DNA of 22,500 nucleotides from Botryococcus braunii (Eukaryota; Chlorophyta; Trebouxiophyceae): assembly GCA_002005505.1 (NCBI GenBank), contig KV908341.1:335258-357757 (forward strand). The letters are read 5' to 3'. Shown one piece after another: positions 15,001 to 22,500 of this stretch. Below the pieces are notes generated by a model. The model was not told where the DNA came from. It saw only the letters and a list, made by a program, of their open reading frames with translations, and searched no databases. Both the position numbers and the translations under genes were made by a program. Each line of letters begins with the position of its first letter. The stretch's first letter is position 1.

Positions 15001-16132
15001 GCCTCCCATGGGGTAACAGACGTGCTTTGAGCCTTACCGGTGTTACATGCGCACCACTGCAGATATGCCCTAACCCCCCCCCCCTTCTCGTATGCCATGT
15101 ATCCAAAGAAGAAAGGAGCAGCTTTGGTTTGTTTGTGACCTGGCCAACAGGCAGCGAAGGGCTACTCACCCCATAGGGCCCATGGCATGCGTGGGAATGA
15201 GCAGTTTGTCCTTGGCAAACATTGCTTGATCAGACAGCAAGCCATTTACCCGCTTTATATCTGCCACCTACAGCAGTCCCTCCCGAATTGAGATTCACAC
15301 CGAATGCGACACAGCAGCAAGCAAGCACTTAAGCAAGGCATGAGCACTTGTGGATGCGTCAATCAGTCTGTGCACATTTAATTAGAAGGGACCCTTCCAG
15401 GAGAATGGGACAAGGTTGTGCAAACTTAAAAAAAGCAGTGGGGCGCAGTGAGTCTTCCAGGGAGCAGATTCCCCGGACTGTCTCAATTTCCAATTGACCT
15501 CGTCCACAAAACCCAGCAAATGTACTAAACAAGACTTCAAATGACTGAAATTGACATCAAATAGATACCTGGCATACCACGACCTCGTCCCCCAAGCCAT
15601 AAGACAAGAAAGGGCCCAACAGTTCACGAAACCCCGTGGATGAGTGCAAGTTATACCTGTGCTGCCTACAATGTCTTCTTCAATTGTACTTAACCACAAA
15701 CTCTAGCTTTGACCTGCCTTAACAAGGCAAGGGAAGGCGAGGCCATACCGAGACATTGTATTTCACAGCTAGTCCAGCCAATGTGTCTAATTTCTTCACC
15801 TGTCCGACCAGCACAACTAACCTGGATGCAGAAGAAGAGAAGAGGGACTTCTTGCCAAAACACAGAAATTGATGAAGGCAGGATTACGTAAAGTGAGTCC
15901 TATGAATATTGGAACAAAAAGCCCAACATTGCAGATATTGCCAATGCACTACTGCTGCCCCATTGTCTTGCTCATCTAGACTCCATGAGGTAAAAAAGTC
16001 CTTCTAAAGCATCGACAAGCAGCAAGCACGGCAACATAGCAGTTTTGTATCTACCTCGTGGGCAATAAATAGACTATTGTGTGGTGCCTCCTCTCCTTCA
16101 GTTCCAGATGTCGAGGGTAATCCATCTGACAT
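11431..16132 (-). CDS. LysM-domain protein, 8 exons, about 408 aa
   Basis: Exons (minus): 16132-16055, 15799-15749, 15267-15170, 14661-14441, 13772-13554, 13485-13315, 12341-12237, 11714-11431. They sum to 1227 nt, exactly 409 codons with a TAG stop; every junction phase agrees. The protein starts MSDGLPSTSG. The LysM domain covers about residues 22-68 across three exons: FIAHE, then VKKLDTLAGLAVKYNVS, then VADIKRVNGLLSDQAMF and KDKLLIP. This matches plant intracellular LysM proteins (HTVSKFDTLAGVAIKYGV type, quoted from memory). Residues 123-131 (LTDLQRYYG) recall a motif after LysM in those proteins. The C-terminus is Ser/Pro/Arg-rich and looks disordered. No signal peptide or membrane segment, so probably intracellular; function unknown. 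Exons 1-3 are secure; exons 4-8 rest on phase and splice sites. The exon 4 donor (CTG|GTCTGC) is weak, and the last exon could instead splice at CAG|GTAGGG (11435). Confidence 0.87.
11948..12117. repeat. (GT)n and (CCCT)n in LysM intron 7
   Basis: About 115 bp of interrupted GT, then a run of CCCT units. Confidence 0.96.
13019..13223. repeat. 41-bp tandem repeat, 5 copies, in LysM intron 6
   Basis: Five units starting AGCCATAGGTCCACATGTGT, with only a few changes. No spacers. Confidence 0.97.
13841..14075. repeat. 20-bp tandem repeat, about 12 copies, in LysM intron 4
   Basis: Units alternate between AACAGCTTCCACTCCACAGC and AACAGCTTCCACCCCAGAGC, giving a partial 40-60 bp higher-order period. 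The Gln/Ser/Pro-rich frames over it are artefacts. Confidence 0.96.
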
Positions 16133-16518
16133 ATCCCAAATGAGACTCGCAGTGCAGCACAATGCTGTTATGCGGGACACCCTTCCTCCAAGACGATCCA
16201 CTTTGCTACCATTGAAGAGACGTTCAAATGAGCAGAACCCAAGCAAGGGCTTTGCGAGTCACATCTAATTTTGTTTCTCAGCACTTATCAAAGGTCAATA
16301 TCCCCCTGATTGATGTCAGAACTCTCGTTTCGTCGTTCCCAATGCAGCACCGCCCCCGTTGCCACCCGGGTTCGCCGCGATACGTCAGGTCAATCGCCCC
16401 TTCCTTAGTACAAGAAGAACTCTCAGAGTTCGAAGAAGACTGCAGCCAACAGATTATGCGAACTGGATAGAGCTTCCGAAATTGTATTGTACGCCCTCAG
16501 GGCGTCTCGATCGTTGCA

Positions 16519-17034
16519 TTGGGAGACTCCAATCCTCGGTCATGGAGGTGCAAACCACTCGACAAAACGTGTGAAAAGATATGTAGAGGCGCCAGCACCC
16601 TCAGCGGCTTCGCCGCGCTGGCAGGCGCTCGCCATGAAAGTCGATGGACCGGCTCCAGTTGGTGGACCGGCTTTCTCTCATTAGGCAGGCCAATACCCTC
16701 CCTGTGGCCTCTCTTCATGTCTCCCCTCGGTTCGCCCCTACCGATCCCCAGCTATGTACTTATGTGCGGTGGTTTGCGCCCTACTAAGGCTCAGCGCTCC
16801 CCCCTCTTTTATCTGTCTCTTGATGTTGCCAAGGTCCGGCTCTTTCTCAGGTTTCGTCTTGGTGTTCATGGCCTTCCCATTGATATGGGCCGCAGACACC
16901 GGCTTCCGCGCCTTCAGCGCCTGTGTGATATGTGTGGCTCCTCTGTAGGTGATGAACACCACTTTGTCTTTCACCGTCCCGCTCTTACCGCGGTGCGGGA
17001 ACCGTTACCCCCAATTGTTTGTTGGTCCTTCTAG
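16519..17034 (+). pseudogene. Relic of LINE-type (non-LTR) retrotransposon, ORF2 C-terminus
   Basis: The frame, clearest from about 16825, reads [19 protein letters not shown], then [16 protein letters not shown] and [14 protein letters not shown]. This is the C-terminal segment that follows reverse transcriptase in many non-LTR elements: an FRLG.H.LP stretch, then a CxxC...DEHH...C zinc motif. Here the final Cys is replaced (FHRPAL where FECPAL is usual), so the motif is decayed. Upstream, frames 16228-16470 and 16359-16574 may be older pieces of the same element. A (CA)n block and an AC-rich stretch follow, possibly the 3' UTR. It lies about 390 bp upstream of the LysM ATG on the opposite strand. 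No intact polymerase is present. Confidence 0.6.
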
Positions 17035-17040
17035 ATCTCT

Positions 17041-17062
17041 TCTGCGCGCGCGCGCGCGCACA

Positions 17063-17161
<99 letters not shown>

Positions 17162-17165
17162 ACAG
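17041..17165. repeat. (CG)n then (CA)n microsatellite
   Basis: Directly follows the LINE relic; possibly grown from the element's 3' end. Confidence 0.97.
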
Positions 17166-17169
17166 ACAG

Positions 17170-18100
17170 AGAAGACAACAGAACACATCAACAAAAGTAT
17201 TGTGTTGTTCAGGACAAGAGACCAGTACACCACACTACAATATAAGCTAATCCAGTACAGTTCAAAACAATACAGGGGTCAAGTTGCCGGGAGTATTGGG
17301 GTGGGAGTCTAGGGCTCTCGCCCCCATCTTCCTTTTCCTAGTTTAGTTGGGGTCCGGCCTATTGCCCTTCTTTTGTCTAATGCACCACACTTCCACACCA
17401 TACCACACTATAGAGTACAATACGCACAAAACACAACAAAACCGGATAGAAATACCGCACAGGCCACTTGGCTCCTGTGCTTTCTAGGCATTGGCGCTCC
17501 CCTCTTATGTGTGGGTATGGGCAACGACATTCTACGAGGCATCTCTTATCCCTCCAACCCCTCCTCCATCTCATTCGCCCCGTCTCTAACCCCCCGTCCT
17601 CCTGCTGCACCCCATCCTCCATCTCATTCGCCCCGTCTCTACCACCCCGTCCTCCTCCTGCACATGAGAAGCCAAGAAGTCCTACGTATTCCCCCCTGAG
17701 TTGCCCATATCCAATGGCGTTACAAAGGTCTGCACATCATGTTGTACTCAGCGCACGTGCTGTGCAGTACCCCTTCAGCCTGTGCAACAACGCAAGCTGC
17801 CTTTGAAACGGTACGGTTTTCCCCACCAGCGCAACTAAGCGTCACTCCTCAGGGTCACCATTTTACAAGCTGCTCGACTCTCTTTCCCCCATATGCGCTC
17901 TAAAAGCATTCATCCGCAGAGGCTTCGGGACACTGCTTAACTTGAAAACATCATACGAAAATAAAGCGCCCAGAGAGGGGCTAAGGGGGGAGAGGCAATC
18001 TGCTGCTATGCAGGTCGTGGTTCATCATCGAGCCTTGAACATGCCTCAGGCCCTACAGAGTCATGTACCACTTGACGGGAAGGCAGGCCAGGTTATCGTA
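17170..18100. other. No supported gene; one 53-bp duplication
   Basis: CCTCCATCTCATTCGCCCCG starts at 17563 and again at 17616. The AC-rich stretch at 17170-17460 could be the LINE 3' UTR. A hairpin (CAGGTTA/TAACCTG, 3-nt loop) lies at about 18089-18105. Confidence 0.5.
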
Positions 18101-18116
18101 ACCTGTGGGGGCTACG

Positions 18117-19212
18117 TTATTGCAAGGTCCTCAATCCTTTATAGAAGGCAACAAAGTTCAGCTGTGTCTCGCGAACCAATCCCAAATCAAACCTAACTGC
18201 TTTAAAGGCAGTGCTACGTGTGGCCCCATGGTTGGAGTCATGGACCCTGCCTGCATACTCCTCCAGAATCCTCAATTCCTAAAATCGCAACGGTCAACCA
18301 GAGAAACACAGCTTACAAGCGTCAGCATGCCTTGAAAATGTTCTACTAGCTAAGGGGCGGCCTGCAGGGACGATCAATTCCTCCACCACCCCCACTGTAC
18401 CCAACACGCCACCTACCCCCAGGTGGGGGTTGGGGGAGACAGGCCCCGTTCTCTCATCCCATTTATAATTCTAGAACTGTTGGATGATAGCCATGCCACT
18501 GACGAGAACTGGTGGATGATAGCCATCCCACTGGTGGACAATAGACAATTCAGCACACAAAGGGCCAGCTTTCAGCCATCACTCTCTGCCCGCAAGGCAA
18601 TCGATGACCAGGGGAAGCCCTGTATAACATTACAAGATTATCTATAGCTCCCCAAACTGGCTAACGCGCCCTGCGGCGCAGCGGCTGTGTGCGGTTTCCA
18701 GCATGTCCACACGTGGCGGACATCTGGTGTGTGGTACGGCCCTACCTTCCGTCAGATGTACCTCACATCAGGCGAGGTTGTTTGTCGCCGGCTGCATTAG
18801 CAGAACGCAAGCCTCGAGGTTTGGCACGTGTCTACAAGTGGACATCTGAGGCAGGCTTGCGTTCTGCTAATGCAGCCGGCGACAAACAACCTCGCCTGAT
18901 GTGAGATGATGCTGGACAGGGGCCGGGGATCACGCTGAGGCCCTTGACGGCTGAGGCATGTGGTCCCGCCTGATGCAGCCCTATTGAGTCAGCGAGTCTG
19001 AAGAACGAACCCCAAAACACTTGCCACGGTCTTGCAGTTCACAGAGTCAACCCATGTGCCACAAACGCCAACGAAGGAACAGAGGAGAAGAACAGCTTAC
19101 AAAGGAAAGAGCAGGGCAAAAGCTTGCGATCTGATAGAATCGCCAGCTTTATCGCCGCCGCTATTCCCGAAATCCCTCGGGATTCTAACACGAGTGCCTC
19201 TATCCCCCACGC
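18117..19212 (-). CDS. Candidate 3' half of an unidentified split gene, four exons
   Basis: Proposed exons: 19212-19101 (VGDRGTRVRIPRDFGNSGG), 18950-18891 (RQGPQRDPRPLSSIISHQA), 18619-18583 (ASPGHRLPCGQR) and 18278-18117 (ELRILEEYAGRVHDSNHGA, ending FYKGLRTLQ and TAA). All phases agree. The last exon follows a good acceptor (CCGTTGCGATTTTAG) and is open for 53 codons. No family recognised. The 18950-18891 donor falls inside the right arm of the 53-bp inverted repeat. In the first exon a competing frame (AWGIEALVLESRG) is also open, so the upstream part is weaker than the last exon. Confidence 0.35.
18474..18537. repeat. 32-bp direct duplication
   Basis: GAACTGTTGGATGATAGCCA at 18474 recurs with one change in these 20 bp at 18506. 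Confidence 0.88.
18762..18905. repeat. Perfect 53-bp inverted repeat, 38-nt loop
   Basis: Left arm 18762-18814 (begins CTCACATCAGGCGAGGTTGT) is exactly complementary to right arm 18853-18905. It gives the same peptide (HIRRGCLSPAALAERKP) from both strands. It may be a young foldback, a small MITE-like element, or a local templated inversion. No target-site duplication is obvious. Confidence 0.95.
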
Positions 19213-19405
19213 CTGCCCAATGGAATACAAAGGCCAGGCTCTTCATAAGGACCCAAGCCCTCACAACCGCGTGTCAGGGTGGCATGCTTGATATCTCAAG
19301 CATCACGATAGCTACAATGCTTTCGTGAGGCACGATGCTCTACGACCCAGGGGGCGAACGGAGCTTTGATTAAACTCCAAAAGGGGGTGGGCTAGCAGCC
19401 CTCAC

Positions 19406-19515
19406 AAGCGCCCGTGAGATGACATCATCACGGCCCTGCCACAAAGCCTCCAATGGTTCCCTGCATGATTCTCAGACTTCTCGTGACGGGGCAGGCCCCA
19501 GCCCTTCAAAACCAC
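19406..19515 (-). CDS. Weak candidate exon
   Basis: After CACCCTCACAG a frame reads VVLKGWGLPRHEKSENHAG and continues to a donor-like CTT|GTGAGG. Its phase does not join the exon proposed at 19212, so it is either wrong or belongs elsewhere. Confidence 0.18.
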
Positions 19516-19894
19516 CTGTGAGGGTGTGAAATCAAGCCCACCCTGCCATTAAAGATACAATAATTATCCGATAATTCTCAAAAATACTCTCAAGAGAGCG
19601 GGTAGCCTCGACAGCTACCAGTGAGGCTGGCATCTACACCACTCCACCCCAATTGATACATTACTTCACTGATAATTCTCAACGAACTCGGAGGCCGTCA
19701 TCGCAAGCCCCCCGTGAGGCCCCTATCTTGAAGGCCACCCACGAATCTCCACTGTCTTGCTTTCTTGAAGCACCAGCACGCCCTCACAACCAGAAAGCGG
19801 GTGTACTCTCCAAACGTGCAGACGTGCTTTCAAAGGCACCAAACGCCACTATCGGAGCATCAGAGGCCTGCGACTGATCTATTTCACTTTTCCA

Positions 19895-20130
19895 TTAAAC
19901 GCCACTTGGTGCGTAAGGATCGACAAGACCCTCAAAAGACTCCACAGCGGACCTGACCCCACATGCATTTTACGGACCAGCAATCGGTCCCTCCAGGTCA
20001 CCACAGCAACCGTGAATCCCGCATGCTTTTCACGGACGGACGACCACTCCCTCAACGGCACCACAGGCACCGTAACTCCCACATGCATTTTGGGTACCGA
20101 CGGTCGGTCCCTGCAAGGTGCCAGTGTCAC
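19895..20130. repeat. 60-bp tandem repeat, about 4 diverged copies
   Basis: Units 19952-20010, 20011-20070 and 20071-20130 share CATGCATTTT...CGGTCCCTC...GCCACCACAGCAC positions; an older unit precedes them. Confidence 0.8.
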
Positions 20131-20203
20131 CCCAACCCCCCCCCACCCCCACCGCGTCACCAATGGTCAGATCCCGGCAACAGCCCCACTTAGAAACACA
20201 TAC

Positions 20204-20888
20204 TGCCGTTGTACTCCCAACACTTTCCAAGAGGGGGCAACCTCCGAGCTGCAGCCGAGGACACCTTCGACAGTATCAGCCAGTCCCGCGATATGTCGCC
20301 AACAAATCAGCACTTTAGGGACCCACATGCACTGTGCCTGGCCAGGCGCAGTGCATGTGCCATGGCTCACATGCTCTTTTGCAAGGCCCACATGCTCTTA
20401 TTGCAAAACTCCATACAGTCTCTTTGTGATTACCCCCTCAGTGGTCCCCCCGGGGCTAAAGGGTCGGCGGTTCTCCACTACTGAACACCTCCTCTTCCTC
20501 TCGAACAGACGTCTCTAAGAACACTACACCACATTGCGCAAGGCTTAAAAATGTGAACATCAATGCAATGTCGCTTGCACATCCAATGCAAATACAACCA
20601 CTTAGTGAAACCCCTGAGCCTCTACCATAACAACACTCCTCGCCCTGATGATGCATCCAAGGCATGTGCATGACTCCATGCCGCGACATGGTAAAGTGAG
20701 AGACTCGATGCCGCGACGTTGTCAACTGAGAGTGTTTGTGCATGAAACAGTCCTTGCACACATGACATAAACACCATTACCAATAATCGTCACGCAATCC
20801 GGGAGCTCACACAGCGCCCTTGCATTCGGTGACAACCTCCTCCACCACAACGCATCGCCAACACGGGTCAACTCCACACGCCTGACTC
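20204..20888 (-). CDS. Two candidate exons of an unidentified gene
   Basis: Exon 20888-20781 (acceptor CCTTGGGCAG, donor TTG|GTAATG) reads VRRVELTRVGDALWWRRLS and ends ELPDCVTII. Exon 20312-20204 (acceptor CCCTAAAG, donor GCA|GTATGT) reads HIAGLADTVEGVLG and APSWKVLGVQR. Phases agree (1 out, 1 in). They may be upstream exons of the 18117-19212 gene, but I could not connect them. No family recognised. Confidence 0.28.
20672..20731. repeat. 30-bp duplication
   Basis: GACTCCATGCCGCGAC at 20672 recurs with one change at 20702. Confidence 0.75.
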
Positions 20889-21307
20889 CTGCCCAAGGAC
20901 AGCACCGCAGAGTTCCAACCACTTCCCACACTTGCCTCCCCTCCCCCTCCCCCCCCCCCCCAAAAAAATAGTGGAAGAGGAAACCCCCTCTTGAAAGGCT
21001 ATTCGGCGGTACCAGCATTATACTTTGTCTAGTACCATGGACCGGCCACCCCTTCTGACTGCCTCCTCAGCGCTTCTCGAGAACAATCGGAACAATCTAG
21101 AATCACGAGGGCCAAAGAGGATGGCGCGCGAGGAGAGGAACGACTCACTTAACTCCCCCACTCCCAGCTCCATTTCAAATTCCACAGCACCTCAGACAGG
21201 CAACCGCCACCGTCCAGCTAATTGGAGTCCCAGGCTTTGGGGAGAGCAGTCCAGCATGCGCATCTCAATGGCCATGTTCCTCAGTCTTCCCCGCTGCCTT
21301 CATAGAG

Positions 21308-21546
21308 GCCCTCACTCCTCGTCCCTGTCCTCATAGAGCCCTCATCCCTCGTTGCTGTCTTCATATAGCCCTCAGTCCTCGTTGCTGTCTTCATCCAGCC
21401 CTCAGTCCTCGTGGGTTTCATAGCAGCCCTCAGTCCCCGTCCCGGTTTTCAGAGAGGCCCTGACTCCTCGCCGCTATCTTCATACAGCCCTCAGTCCTCG
21501 TCGCTGTCTTCATACAGGCCCTCAGTCCTCGTCGCTGTCGTCAGAG
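21308..21546. repeat. 30-bp tandem repeat, 8 copies
   Basis: Units of GCCCTCAGTCCTCGTCGCTG plus TCTTCATA. The unit nearest the gene (21518-21540) contains the acidic codons and stop of the candidate exon at 21522-21623. Confidence 0.92.
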
Positions 21547-21623
21547 TCGATGGCCTTCCCCCTGATTGCTGCAAATGTGCCACCCAGTGACCTGCCCCGA
21601 TCCGACCTGGCTTCCCGCTCCGC
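21522..21623 (-). CDS. Candidate last exon with acidic C-terminus
   Basis: After a GTTGGTGGGCAG acceptor the frame reads AEREARSDRGRSLGGTFAA, then IRGKAIDSDDSDED and TGA at 21524-21522. The basic-to-acidic layout and the DSDDSDED end are typical of real C-termini, often nuclear or RNA-binding proteins, but I cannot name the family. Upstream exons are not resolved; candidates between 22090 and 22345 exist in several frames. The bases encoding the acidic end and the stop are repeated in the adjacent 30-bp array. Confidence 0.42.
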   Translation of the reverse strand, partial: AEREARSDRGRSLGGTFAAIRGKAIDSDDSDED

Positions 21624-21840
21624 CTGCCCACCAACAAGCCTCTACCTCATCACCCATTTCTGCCCATTCCTCTACTCTCATCCCTCTCTGCCTGCCATTA
21701 CTGACGCACTGAACCCCTTCCGACCCGCCCTCTGGATGCCATTAGTAAAGCTGTGATGCCCTGTCCGCTCCGTCTCCGCCTGCCTTTTAATTTCACCGAG
21801 CCCCGTGTTCCACTGCATGCGTGTGTGAGTGTGAGAGTGA

Positions 21841-22034
<194 letters not shown>

Positions 22035-22358
22035 GTATGCACGCCCCGGTAGCCTTTATCCGTTTATCCGTGAGCATCTCATCATGCGCTCTGGGCTGGA
22101 CCGATGTAATTCTTTGTCCTTTACAAAAGTGGGAACTAAAAGACCAGCCCAATGTGCCACCGACCCAAACCCACATGTTTCAAGCTACAAGTCACCCCCG
22201 GCAAGCAGCCAGCTGACGACCCACAGCGGCAGCAATAACAAAGTTGACCCGAAGCATGACAAACATATTTTCACATCTTCCTGAGCAATCAGGCTTGGTT
22301 CAAACGCCCCTGGAGGCTCTGCAACAAGGCCAGCGCACTAGCATGCAACCCTTCGAAC

Positions 22359-22500
<142 letters not shown>

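Noticed and set aside
21569..21591. A 23-nt intron before the DSDDSDED end
   Set aside because: Too short to splice; the sequence reads through in frame.

Overview
This is eukaryotic nuclear DNA, almost certainly from a photosynthetic eukaryote and most likely a green alga or relative. The strongest evidence is an intron-split gene on the minus strand for a plastid-type [2Fe-2S] ferredoxin (7456-3108) and a second minus-strand split gene for a plant-type LysM-domain protein (16132-11431). Both were rebuilt by eye from short exons joined by GT...AG introns with matching phases. I found no rRNA, tRNA, operon, phage or CRISPR. Most long open frames are artefacts of simple repeats.

Layout. 1-365: duplicated start, then (CT)n/(CA)n. 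400-960: tentative plus-strand exons ending at 958, with one in-frame TGA. 1000-2440: no gene I can support. 2476-3107: a 33-bp minisatellite that starts at the ferredoxin stop codon. 3108-7456: ferredoxin gene, whose introns hold about 500 bp of GA/G-rich tract, an 87-nt G run, a 52-bp x 21 minisatellite, (CTT)n, a 13-bp x 4 repeat and (GA)n. 7570-9245: tentative minus-strand exons. 9399-10440: 16-bp and 33-bp arrays. 11431-16132: LysM gene, with (GT)n, 41-bp x 5 and 20-bp x 12 arrays in its introns and a 23-bp x 3 array just past its stop. 16500-17035: decayed C-terminus of a LINE-type retrotransposon, then (CA)n. 18117-20888: tentative minus-strand exons and a perfect 53-bp inverted repeat. 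21308-21623: possible acidic C-terminal exon whose end is copied into a 30-bp array. 21841-22500: (GT)n and (CT)n, running off the window.

The genes look unrelated: electron transfer in the plastid and a LysM protein of unknown role. What unites the window is architecture. Short, apparently intact exons sit among many unrelated tandem arrays that fill introns and 3' flanks. In at least one gene, probably two, the array is made of copies of the gene's own last codons and stop. I see no new enzymatic or defence system; this stop-seeded amplification is the most unusual thing here.
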